Shown here one piece after another: positions 34,141 through 44,431 of a DNA stretch of 64,000 nt. The stretch is from Proteles cristata cristata. Its lineage: Eukaryota; Chordata; Mammalia; Carnivora; Hyaenidae. The notes below the pieces were generated by a model. The model searched no databases. It was not told the origin of the DNA and saw only the letters and a program-made list of their open reading frames with translations. Every line of letters starts with the position of its first letter. Position 1 is the stretch's first letter. Made by a program: the position numbers and the translations under genes. The DNA lies in the NCBI GenBank assembly GCA_017311185.1, contig JAESUZ010002551.1, positions 1,302,001 to 1,366,000 on the forward strand. Direction: 5' to 3'.

Positions 34141-35964
34141 GGGGGGAGGGGCAAGATGGCGGAGAAGTGGGGAACTCTGTACATTGCACTCACCCCTATA
34201 TCTCTCACAGAGAAGACCTGAAGCCATAGGAACCCTTACAGAATCCAGGAGTTTGCGAAGAAAAGGAGAGAGAGTCCACTGAGAAAACCTTCTAAACCCC
34301 AGTACAAACTGGGGAAGACATAATCAGGTCAGGACCAACGACACAGAGGGATGGGGGTGATCCCCCTCTGCGGGGAGTGAGAGGGGAAAGAGAGGCTGAA
34401 ACTGCTCAAGACACGGTCCCTGTCGCTGGGGAACAGAAAAACCTCTGCTCGGGACACAGAAGGACCCGGTCTCTGCCTCTCCAGCTGACCCTAAGCTGGA
34501 TGCACTTGTCCCAAACAATCCCCTGGAAAACAACTCCCTGCACGCCAACTCCCTGCACTCCAACTTGACCTGGAGGGGCCACACCACCCACCAAGCGCCG
34601 ACCGGGCCGTTGTGCTTCTGGCTTGGCTGGATCCCCAGAGGGGAGGCGAAGGGCTTAAAACTGGGAGATTTGCTCACGAGTTCCTGTTTCAGGTGACGAG
34701 ACACAGAGGGACCCAGTTTCCTGCTCTTCGGCTGGCCCGAAACAGGAAGCATTTGTCCCAGGCGACCCCTGTCCTTGCTCACCAGCCCAACCTGGAGGAG
34801 ACAGGAGAGGCTTCTGGCTCCATCCCCAGGGGGAAGCCAAGAGGCTTGGAATTGCCCTGAGGGGATCGCCTGTGAGTTTGTGTTTCCAGCAATTTCAGTG
34901 GGGCACTCAGACTGGGATCTGGAAACGAGTCCTGGCCTAGGATATAGAGCCCGACCCACCTTGGCTGCGCCCCCAGCACAGGGAGTTTACACACCCAAAA
35001 AGTGAGTTGCAGCGCTTGGTTCAAGAAGGGACTGGAGCACTACCACTCTCCTCCCGACGATCACCAAGGCAGAGCCCCCGCCTGACTCACTGGATCAAAC
35101 CATGCCCATCCTTGCTAGAGAGCTTCCCTCCTCCCATTGTTTTTCTTTTCTTTTCTTTTCTTTTCCTTTTTAAATCTGAGCACTGACCTGATTAATTCTG
35201 ATCACTGGCTTGCTTAAACTTAGTCACATTTAATCCATTCTGTAGATGTAAATTCTACACCTACCTACCTTTTCATCTCTTTCTCTCAGGAGTAATCAGA
35301 CTATATAGTTTCTCTGGATAACACCATCGTCTTTCTCTCACCTCTTCAACCATATTCCACCCTTTAGCTCTTTGAAAAAAGCTTATTATCACTTCTGCCT
35401 GTTCATTTCATTTCCAATTTTGTCTCAGCCCTGCCCCATCATCTCTCTCTTTCTGTATGCTCTTGAACCAGCACTGCATAACCCGGCTATTTAATTGTAG
35501 CTGGGAAGTCTGGTTATATGCTTTAAACTGTTCTTTGTCTATTGGGTATCTTCTTTTTCCTTTTTCCTTCTTTTTTACTTTTTTATGTATTTTATTTTTT
35601 ATTATTCGCCGTCCCTCCTCCCTCTTTTCTCTTTACTTTTTCATTTTCCCTTTCGTTTTACGTGTTTGTTGGATATGTCTGTGCGTTTGTGTGCCTTTGT
35701 TCCCTGTGTGTTTGTCTGTCTGTTTTTTTTCACCAGGGCTACATCAAGAAACAAGACAAAGAACAAATGGTGGAAAGTCCCAAACATCACTACGAGTAGG
35801 AAAATAAAATAACCAAGGTCTCAACAAGAGATACCATTCAAAGAACACTTTCTGAAAATATAGGCCCTGGACAGTCAAAGAGCCTTCTTGGGTACAGCAG
35901 CGCTCACAGGTACAGAGAGTATAACAAGCTTTTAAAACTAACAAGAGATAGAGAGCTAACCAAA
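34141..35964 (+). promoter_or_regulatory. L1 5' UTR / internal promoter with YY1-type site
   Basis: The first bases are G-rich and AAGATGGCGG lies at 34153-34162, that is at +13. This is the same place and motif as the YY1 site that positions transcription start in human L1. The first 900 bp are GC-rich with many CpGs, against an AT-rich background, and contain degenerate tandem units about 200-250 bp apart (for example GACACAGAAGGACCC at 34453 and GACACAGAGGGACCC at 34700). The second half, up to ORF1, is T/C-rich (about 35140-35740). Confidence 0.85.
34324..34959 (-). other. 211-codon antisense open frame in L1 5' UTR
   Basis: The longest uninterrupted frame after the RT segment lies on the strand opposite to the L1, within its 5' UTR (+184 to +819). 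It starts MGRALYPRPGLVSRSQSECP and is rich in Ser, Pro, Gly and Leu, with repeated short motifs that mirror the DNA repeats. No known domain is visible. Human L1 has an antisense promoter and a primate-specific antisense ORF0 in its 5' UTR; this frame is much longer and shows no evident relation. A chance frame in GC-rich DNA is the main alternative. Confidence 0.35.
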
Positions 35965-36854
35965 ATGACGAAATGAAAAGGCTCTCCTCCAAAGAAATTC
36001 CAGGAAGAATTGACAGTTAAAGAACTGCTCAAAACAGATATAAGCAACGTAACTGAGCAAGATTTTAGAACAATAATCATAAAATTAATCAATGGGCTTG
36101 AAAAAAGCATGGAGGACATCAAAGAAACTATGGCTACAAACACCATAGAGCTTAAAAATAGTTATGATGAATTAAAAAATGTGATAAATGAGATACCTAA
36201 TAAACAGGAGGCGTCCAATGCAAGGATTTAAGAGGCAGAAAGAAAAAGTGATTTAGAAGACACAATTATACAAAAAGAAGAAACTGAGAAAAAAAGAGAT
36301 AAACTGATCCAGGAACATGAAAGAAGAGTTTGAGAGCTCAACGATACAATCAAACGGAACAATATCCGTATCGTAGGAATACCAGAAGAGGAAGAGAGAG
36401 GGAAAGGTGCTGAAGGAGTCCTGGAACAAATTATAGCAGAGAACTTCCCCAACCTGGGAAAAGAAGTAAATGTTGAGATACAAGAGGCTCAGAGGACTCC
36501 CCTCAGATATAATTTGAATCGATCTTCTGCATGGCATATCATAGTAAAAATGGCAAAATACAAGGACAAAGAGAGAATTTTGAAAGCAGCTAGGGAGAAA
36601 AGGGCCCTAACATACAAAGGGAAACCTATCAGAGTGGTGACAGACCTATCTACTGAAACTTGGCAGGCCAGAAAGGAATGACAGGAGATCTTCAATGTGA
36701 TGAACAGAAAAAATATGCAGCCAAGAATCCTCTATCCAGCAACCCTATCATTCAGAATAGAGGAGAGATAAAAGTCTTTCCAAATAAACAAAAATGGAAA
36801 GAATTTGTCACCACTACACCAGCCCTACAAGAAATCCTAAGGGGAACTCTCTGA
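35965..36854 (+). pseudogene. L1-ORF1: L1 ORF1 (RNA-binding chaperone), disrupted
   Basis: ORF1p is the trimeric RNA-binding partner of the L1 particle. The frame from ATG 35965 shows a coiled-coil-like N-terminal region (LINGLEKSMEDIKETMA), an RRM-type segment (NNIRIVGIPEEEERG near 36358) and the C-terminal domain (KERILKAAREKRALTYKGKP near 36569). In-frame stops lie at 35974, 36229, 36331 and 36679. A probable 1-bp deletion near 36765 shifts the end, which then reads to TGA 36852-36854. The first stop, at codon 4, looks like a TGG-to-TGA change. No functional protein can be made. Confidence 0.9.
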
Positions 36855-36900
36855 GGAAAGTGTTGCAAGGAATGAAGATACCAGAGACACCACCACAAGC

Positions 36901-39900
36901 ATGAATCCCTCAATGGGCACAATGACACTAAACCCTCATATTTCAATAATAACACTGAATGTAAATGGACTGAATGCTCCAATCAAAAGGCATAGGGTAA
37001 CAGAATGGATAAAAAGACAAAATCCATCTATTTGCTGTCTACAAGAAATGCATTTTAGGCTGGAAGATACCTTCAGATTAAAAGTAAAGTGATGGAGAAA
37101 TATATATCATGCTACTGGAAATCAAAAGAAAGCTGGAGTAACAAACTTATATCAGACAAACTGGACTTTAAATTAAAGACAATAACAAGAGATGAAGAAG
37201 GGCATTATATAATAATTACAGGGTCTAACCATCAGGAAGAACTAACAATCATAAATGTCTACGCACCGAATATGGGAACACCTAAATATTTAAAACAATC
37301 ACAAACAGAAACAAGCTTATAGATAAGAATGTGCTAATAGCAGGGGACTTTAATACTCTGCTTACAGCAATGGATAGGTCAACCAGACAGAAAATGAATA
37401 AAGACACAATGCACATGAATGACACATTGGCCCAAATGGATCTGACATATATGTTTAGAACTCTACATCCTGAGGCCATGGAATTCACTTTCTTCTCAAG
37501 TGCATATTCTCCAAGATAGATCACATACTGGGACATAAAGCAGCCCTCAATAAATATAAAAGAATTGAGATCATACCATGCACACTCTCAGAACATAATG
37601 CTTTGAAACTTGAAATCAATCACAGGAAGAAGTCTGGAATATCTCCAAAAACATGGAGGTTAAAGAACACCTTACTAAAGAATGAATGGGCCAATCAAGC
37701 ATTTAGAGAAGAAATTAAAAAATATATGGAACAAATGAAAATACAACAATCGAAACTCTATGGGATGTGGCAAAGGCAGTCCTAGGAGGAAAGTACATTG
37801 CATTCCAGGCCTATTTCAAGGAATTACAAAAAGTGCAAGGACAAAATCTAACAGCTCACCTAAAGGAACTAGAGGCAGAGCAACAAGAGCACCCCAGACC
37901 CAGTAGAAGAAGAGAAATAGTAAAAATCAGAGCAGAAATAAACATAGAGACCAAAGAAACAATTGAACAGATCAATGAAACCAAGAGTTGGTTTTTTGAA
38001 AAAGTAAACAAAATTGACAAACCTCTAGCCAGACTTATCAAAAAGTAAGGAGATAGTACCCAAATAGACAAAATCATGAATGAAAATGGAATTATTACAA
38101 CCAATCCCTCAGAAATACAAGCAATTATCGTGGAATACTATGAAAAATTATATACCAACAAAATGGACAACTTAGACGAAATGAACAAATTCCTAAACAC
38201 ACACTCAGCACCAAAATTCACATGGGAAGAGATAGAAAATCTGAACAGACCCATAACTAGTGAAGAAATCGAATCAGTTATCAAAAATCTCCCAACAAAT
38301 AAGAGCCCTGGACCAGATGGCTTCCCTGAGGAATTCTACCAGACATTTAAAACAGAATTAATACCAATTCTTCTCAAGCTATTCCAAAAAATAGAAAGCG
38401 AAGGAAAACTCCCGGACTCATTTTATGAAGCGAGCATCACTCTGATTGCCAAGCCAGACAGAGCACCAGCAAAAAAAGAGAACTATAGACCAATATCCTT
38501 GATGAATACGGATGCAAAAATCCTCAACAAGATACTTGGAAATCGAATCCAACAGTACATAAAAAGAATCATCCACCAAGACCAAGTGGGATTCATGCCT
38601 GGGTTACATGGCTGGTTCAATATTCGCAAATCAATCAATATGATACATCACATCAACAAAAGAAAAGATAAAAACCATATGATCCTGTCAATAGATGCAG
38701 AAAAAGTATTTGACAAAATACAGCATCCCTTCGTAATAAAGTCTCTCGAGAAAGTAGGGATAGAAGGAACTTACTTAAACATCATCAAAGCCATCTATGA
38801 CAAGCCCTCAGCTAACATCATCCTCAATGGGGAAAAACTGAGAGCTTTCCCCCTGAGATCAGGAACACGACAGGGATGTCCACTCTCACCACTGTTGTTT
38901 AACAGAGTGTTGGAAGTCCTAGCATCAGCCATCAGACAACAAAAGGAAATCAAAGGCATCAGAATTGGCAAAGATGAAGTCAAACTTTCACTCTTCGCAG
39001 ACAGCATGATAATCTACATAGAAAACCCAACAGACTCCACCAGAAGCCTACTTAAAGTGATCCAAGAATTCAGCCAAGTGCAGGGTACAAAATCAACCTG
39101 CAGAAATTGGTTGCATTTTTATACACGAACAATGAAGCAACAGAAAGAAAAATCCAGGAACAGATCCTATTCACAATTGCACAAAATACCATAAAGTACC
39201 TAGGAATAAACCTAACCAAGGATACAAGAGATCTGTATGATGAAACTATAGAAAACTTATGAAGGAAATTGAAGGAGACACAAAGAAATGGAAAAACATT
39301 CCATGCTCATGGATTGGAAGAATAAATATAGTTCAAATGTCCTTACTACCCAAATCAATCTACACATTCAATGCAATCCCAATCAAAATTGCACCAGCAT
39401 ACTTCTCAAAACTAGAAAAACTATCCTCAAATTTGTATGGAACCACAAAAGACCCGAATAGCCAAAGTAAATATTGAAGAAGAAAACCAAAATGGGAGGT
39501 ATCACCATCCCAGACTTTAGTCTCTACTATAAAGCTGTCATCATCAAGACAGTATGATATTGGCACAAAAACAGACACATAGACCAATGGAATAGAATTG
39601 AGAACTCACAATTGGACCCAAAAGAATACAGCCAACTAATCTTTGAGAAAGCAGGAAAGACTATCCAATGGAGAAAAGACAGCCTCTTTAACAGATGGTG
39701 CTGGGAGAACTGGACCTCAACAAGCAGAAGAATGAAACTAGATCATTTTCTCATACCATACACAAAAATAAACTCAAAATTGATAAAGGACCTGAATGTG
39801 AGACAGGAAACCATCAAAACCCTAGGGGAGAAAGTAGGAAACAACCTCCTTGACCTCCACCGCACCAATTTCTTACTTGACACATCCCCAAAGCAAGGGA

Positions 39901-40729
39901 ATCAAGAGCAAAAATAAAAGATTGGGACCTCATCAAGATTAAAAGCTTCTGCACAGCAAAGGAAACAATCCATAAAACGAATAGGCAGCCGACGGAATGG
40001 AAAATGATAGATGCAAATGACATATCAGACAAAGGGCTAGTATCCAAAATATATAAGGAACTCACCAAACTCCATGCCTGAAAAACAAACAACCCAGTGA
40101 AGAAATGGGCAGAAGATAAGAACAGACACTTCTCCAAAGAGGACATCCAGATGGCCAACAGACACATGAAAAGATGCTCAGCATCCCTCCTCATCAGGGA
40201 AATACAAATCAAAACCACACTCAGATACCACCTCACACCAGCAAGAGTGGCTAAAATGAACAAATCAGAGGACTCTAGATGCTAGCAAGGATGTGGAGAA
40301 ATGGGCACCCTCCTACACTGTTGGTGGGAATGTAAACTGGGGCAGCCCCTCTGGAAAACAGTGTGGAGGTTCCTCAAAAAATTAACAATAGAACTCCCCT
40401 ATGACCCAGCAATAGCACTGCTAGGAATTTACCCAAGGGTTATAGGAGTGTTGATGCATAGGAGCGCATGTACCCCAATGTTCATAGCAGCACTCTCCAC
40501 AATAGCCAAAACATGGAAAGAGCCTAAGTGTCCATCAATGGATGAATGGATCAAGAAGATGTGGTTTATCTATACCATGGAATACTACATGGCAATGAGA
40601 AAGGAGGAAATCTGGCCATGTGTAGCAACATGGATGGACCTTCAGAGTGTTATGCTGAGCAAAATAAGTCAGGCAGAGAAGGAAAAAATCCATGTGTTTG
40701 CACGTATGGGAGGATTAGGAGGAACTTAA
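36901..40729 (+). pseudogene. L1-ORF2: L1 ORF2 (endonuclease-reverse transcriptase), disrupted
   Basis: ORF2p nicks DNA and reverse-transcribes L1 RNA. The endonuclease start is present (LNVNGLNAPIKRHRV near 36954), but its LQETH motif is LQEMH and a stop falls at 37090. Open pieces then alternate among all three frames. The longest (38076-39194) holds most of the reverse transcriptase, including [15 protein letters not shown] (Asp at 38694) and [12 protein letters not shown]. The catalytic FADD is FADS: the second Asp codon is AGC at 39003-39005. The C-terminal piece (40301-40729) keeps the Cys/His-type HCWWEC motif and a natural stop at 40727. Confidence 0.93.
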
Positions 40730-40954
40730 CGGAGGACCATGGGAGAAAAGAAGGGGAGAAATAGTGGGGGAGAGGGAGAGAGGCAAACCATGAGAGACTC
40801 TTGAATGCTGAGAACAAACTGAGGACTGATGGGTGTGGGGGGAAAGGGGAGATGCGCATGGAGGAGGGCACTTGTGGGGATGAGCACTGGGTATTATATG
40901 AAAACCAACTTGACAATAAACTATTTGTAAAAAAAAAAAAAAAAGACAAGAAAA
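40730..40954 (+). terminator. L1 3' UTR, G-rich tract and poly(A) signal
   Basis: A purine, G-rich stretch (about 40732-40790 and 40834-40870, with runs such as GTGGGGGGAAAGGGGAG) is the known G-rich L1 3' UTR region with quadruplex potential. It is followed by GATGAGCACTGGGTATTATA, AATAAACTATTTGT near 40915 and the A-tail. Confidence 0.85.
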
Positions 40955-40970
40955 AAAGAAAATACAAAAT
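40955..40970. repeat. Target-site duplication of full-length L1 (right)
   Basis: Exact second copy of AAAGAAAATACAAAAT, directly after the A-rich tail. Confidence 0.9.
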
Positions 40971-41630
40971 ACAAAGAAAAGTAAACATATTAACCTGTAT
41001 TTACCTTAGAAAACCTTCGTGGCTGGTATAAGGGATACAAGAACGAGATGGGTTATTATGTAGGATGACTTTCACTATCACTAACGGAATCACTGCTATC
41101 TATTGGTCAATGGAATCTTTCTGCATTGTATATGCTCGCACAGATGTTGCAGTGCGGTATTAATAGACTCTTGTCGTATACTGTATTTAATGCAATTAGC
41201 AGTAAGGCAGCAGAGGACAGGGTCTATATCTACAGGCAACCGACTTAGATGAAGCAAAGCATTCCTAAACTTACCTTTGCATGGGAAAGGACAGAACTGT
41301 CTATTGGTGCTTTGAGGTGACAAAAACTACACTAGTGCCAGTTGTGGGCACCTTGCAATGTTCTAGAAAAATCACTGACTTCTGCCAAACACCATGACCT
41401 GAGACTGAGCATCTGAGCATGGGAGATGATCACCCACCATCCTATAGCGAGAGAGAGGGAACAACCATTGGCTCAGTTGTGATCATGTGACATCCAGCAT
41501 CATGTACTACTAGTAATTCAAGACATTACTCATTTATCAAGTTAAAATCTATTTAAAAGGTTTGTTTGTCTTGCAGAACAAGTTACTCGCAATCCAAGGT
41601 TTTATTGTCATATGTTACAACTATAATGCT
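40971..41630. repeat. Ancient interspersed repeat, right part
   Basis: Continues the repeat broken at 34140. It ends with AAGTTACTCGCAATCCAAGG, similar to GCTTGTAATCCAAAGC at the left end (33980). I recognise the body as a repeated mammalian sequence but cannot name the family; a DNA transposon is most likely. The 75-codon antisense frame at 41096-41323 lies within it. Confidence 0.45.
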
Positions 41631-41644
41631 ACATAAGGAAGATA

Positions 41645-42280
41645 GTACTATACTGATATATATACAGAAAGAGGAACCCAGAAATAGATCTGCACATACA
41701 GGACAATTGAGTTTCAACAAAGGTACAAAGACAAGTTAGTGGCGACACAGTCTTTTTGACAAATGATGATGGAACAATTGGATATCTGTATATATGAAAT
41801 TAAATATTATATCTTAATTAAAAATTAACTCAGATTATTTTATAGGCATAAAGATAAAATCTCCAGCTATAAAACTCAAAGAAGAAAACATAAAATATTT
41901 ACTTCCTTGGATCACAGAAATATTTCTGAGTTCTGACCTAAAAGCCACATTCCACAGATGGACCAATTGATACACTGAACTTCTTTAAAATTAGAACATA
42001 ATCACTCTGATAAAGAATAAAAGGACTACCCATTTACTTGGAGAATATATTTTAAAACATATATATAGCAAAGAACTTGTATTGAGAATATATAAAGAAC
42101 TCTGAAAATTCAGTATTCAGAGAATAACCATGTTTTTTAAATGGGCAAATATTTAAAATGGGCTTCACTAAGAAAAAGCAGAGCACATAAACTCATGAAG
42201 AGATGACCCACATAATTCATTAGAAAATGTAAAATTAAAACTGCTTGAAGTAACACTGCATATCTATTAACAGGCCTGCA
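41645..42280 (+). mobile_element. Old L1, left part
   Basis: ORF2-type text (CAAAGGTACAAAGACAAGTT, CTGATAAAGAATAAAAGGAC) with broken frames. Interrupted at 42281 by a younger antisense L1 and resuming at 42920. Confidence 0.7.
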
Positions 42281-42907
42281 GTTTTTTTTTAGTACATATT
42301 TGATGTGTCTATTTTCTAACCTAAATCACAGAAACTTGCCTTGATGAAGAATATTTTTTTCCAAAGGGTTTGCCTGTCAAAACTGTTTTACCGCTTCATA
42401 ATTTTATTTTAATTTTTATTTTTTGAATAGCTTATTGTCAAATTGGTTTCCATATAACAGCCAATGCTCATCCCCACAAGTGCCTTCCTCCATGCCCGTC
42501 ACCCTCCTTTTCCTCCCCCCACCCCCATCAGCCTTCAGTTTGTTCTCAACATTCAAGAGTCTCTCATGGTTTGCCTCTCTCCTGCTCCCCAACTAGTTTT
42601 CCCCTTCTCCCCCATGGTCCTTTGTTAGGTTCCTCCTAATCCTCCTATACATGAAACATATGGTATTTGTCCTTCTCTGCCTGACTTATTTTGCTGAGCA
42701 TAACACCCTCAAGTTCCATCCACATTGCTACACATGGCCAGATTTCCTTCTTTCTCATTGCCATGTAGTATTCCATCGTACAGATAAACCACATCTTCTT
42801 GATCCATTCGTCCATTGATGGACACTTAGGCTTTTTCCATGTTTTGGCTATTGTTTAGAGTGCTGCTGTGAACATTGGGGTACATGTGCCCCTATGCATC
42901 AGCACTC
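42281..42907 (-). mobile_element. 5'-truncated L1 with probable 3' transduction
   Basis: On the minus strand the element runs from ORF2 C-terminal text (complement of 42907) through the 3' UTR to an A-rich end at about 42424-42400, then about 110 nt of non-L1 sequence, then a second A run (T9 at 42282-42290). AACAGGCCTGCA flanks the whole unit (42269-42280 and 42908-42919). A non-L1 segment between two A runs inside one duplication is the signature of a 3' transduction: the transcript read through its own poly(A) signal into its former flank. Confidence 0.8.
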
Positions 42908-42919
42908 AACAGGCCTGCA

Positions 42920-43620
42920 ATTTAAAGCCTAACTGTATGAAGTAATGTTGAGGATATAGAACAGAAAGTTAATATACATGGTGGGGATGTAAACGGTACA
43001 ACCAATTTGGAAAACAGACAGTTCTCTTATAATTTCAATTTGTACAGTATCATATGATCTAGCCCTTCCATTCCTAGAGATGTATCAAGGGAACAAAGCA
43101 AGCATCTATTCATACAAACACATATACACAGGTTTCAAAAGAGCTTGAGTTGTAATAACCAGAATCACAAACAATCCATTTGTCTGTTAGCAGGTAAATA
43201 AATTCTTAAAAAATTGTGGCACATCCACATAATGGAATACTGCTCCGCAACAACAAAATAATAATTAATTGGTATATGCAGTAATATGTGTGCATCTCCA
43301 AATTATTATGAGAAAAAATCCAGACACAAAAAGAATACATGTTATATTATACAATTTATATGAAGTTCTAGATATGCAAGTAAATCTCTAGTGACAGAAA
43401 GAAAATCAGTGGTTGGGGGGAGGGGATGGATAGAGGGGTTATCAATTGGTTTAGATCAACTTTCCAAACAATGGATATGTTCACTTCCTAATGTGGTTGG
43501 CCATTACTTCATGGGTGTTCACATGTCAAAACTTGTGAAGTGATGCTATTTAATATGCTCAGTTTATTGTATGTCAATTACACCTGAAAATAATTAGAAA
43601 AACAAAATATTAGGAAAAAA
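42920..43620 (+). mobile_element. Old L1, right part with 3' UTR
   Basis: CATGGTGGGGATGTAAACGG, CATAATGGAATACTGCTCCG and GTTTATTGTATGTCAATTAC follow the normal order to the 3' end of the element begun at 41645. Confidence 0.75.
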
Positions 43621-43834
43621 ACCTGATTGATAAATAAGTGGAGAAAGACTTCTTTAAAATATGCTCAGGGTAGTCAATTATTTTCGAAACAATTACATAT
43701 AGTGACCATATAATATTCTCTACATTTACTTCTAAGACAATTTATTTTCTACATTATTAAGTATTCACTATGTGTCCAATGCTGTGCTAAGACCTGAGAA
43801 TTTAAAGAGGCAGGAGAGTCTAGACGGAATATTT

Positions 43835-44040
43835 TAGTATAGTGCCTAAGAGCACTGGATTTATGGTCTACTGACCTGTTCCTGTACTACACCTTCCCAC
43901 CTGAATGATCATGCATGAATACTCAAGTTATCTAAGCCTCAATTTCTTCTAGTATAAAGTAAGATTTAATGAAATTATATATACCATATGGGGCATAATA
44001 TGTGTTCACTAAATTACTATTACTGCCTATTACTATAAGG
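43835..44040 (+). repeat. MIR
   Basis: CCTAAGAGCACTGGATTTAT (tRNA-like head), TCTAAGCCTCAATTTCTTCT and the CATAATATGTGTTCACTAAA end keep the MIR core and tail order with heavy divergence. Confidence 0.75.
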
Positions 44041-44056
44041 AAAACAATGCTTTCCA

Positions 44057-44353
44057 GTGGCTCTTATAGAATCTAGAGAAATAAAAGGAAAATCTGATTT
44101 GGAAAACACTGAAAAAGCTTTTAATGGCTTATGTCTCCTAAAAGAAGCTGTAATAATTTGTCAGTCTAAAAATACACTTTCTGGGAAACTTCTGCCTTTA
44201 GTATCCTATTTTTCAATGGCTAAAGAAACCCAAGGTTCCTTTCAAGTGTCAGAATGGTACACTCGATACCAACTAGTGAAGTCTCAGTTAGCAAACTGCA
44301 ATTCAATTATCCACATGCAAGATGAAGAAAATAAACTTCAGAACCCATTTTAA
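44057..44353 (+). other. 98-codon open frame, unidentified
   Basis: A clean frame from ATG 44057 gives a mixed, protein-like composition (for example KETQGSFQVSEWYTRYQLVK). No domain or family recognised. It lies between a MIR and the poly(T) start of an antisense retrocopy. It may be chance or part of an old retrocopy. Confidence 0.3.
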
Positions 44354-44431
44354 AGGACTTCTCTCAGTTGTAGCAAAGATCACCTGCTGTTGGAAAGTTG
44401 TCTTGAGCCAAAACATCTAAGGCATTTTCAA

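Larger units (their letters stand above)
34141..40954 (+). mobile_element. 5'-complete L1 retrotransposon, inactivated
   Basis: A 6.8-kb element runs from a G-rich 5' start to a poly(A) tail between perfect 16-bp duplications, the hallmark of target-primed reverse transcription. Order: 5' UTR (34141-35964), ORF1 (35965-36854), short spacer, ORF2 (36901-40729), 3' UTR with AATAAA near 40915, and tail. Full-length copies are usually the minority of L1s. The element is dead: ORF1 has at least four in-frame stops and one small deletion, and ORF2 is split into about nine frame segments. It sits inside an older interspersed repeat. Confidence 0.95.

Noticed and set aside
35457..35812. Overlapping frames of 75-116 codons before L1 ORF1
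   Set aside because: They are T/C-rich L1 5' UTR in three frames. ORF1 is defined by homology from 35965.
39814..40263. Antisense 149-codon frame in L1 ORF2
   Set aside because: It is a shadow of the ORF2 coding strand; sense frames match L1.
40650..40988. Antisense 112-codon frame over the L1 3' UTR
   Set aside because: Complement of the purine-rich 3' UTR, which gives Ser/Phe/Leu/Pro-rich translation without structure.
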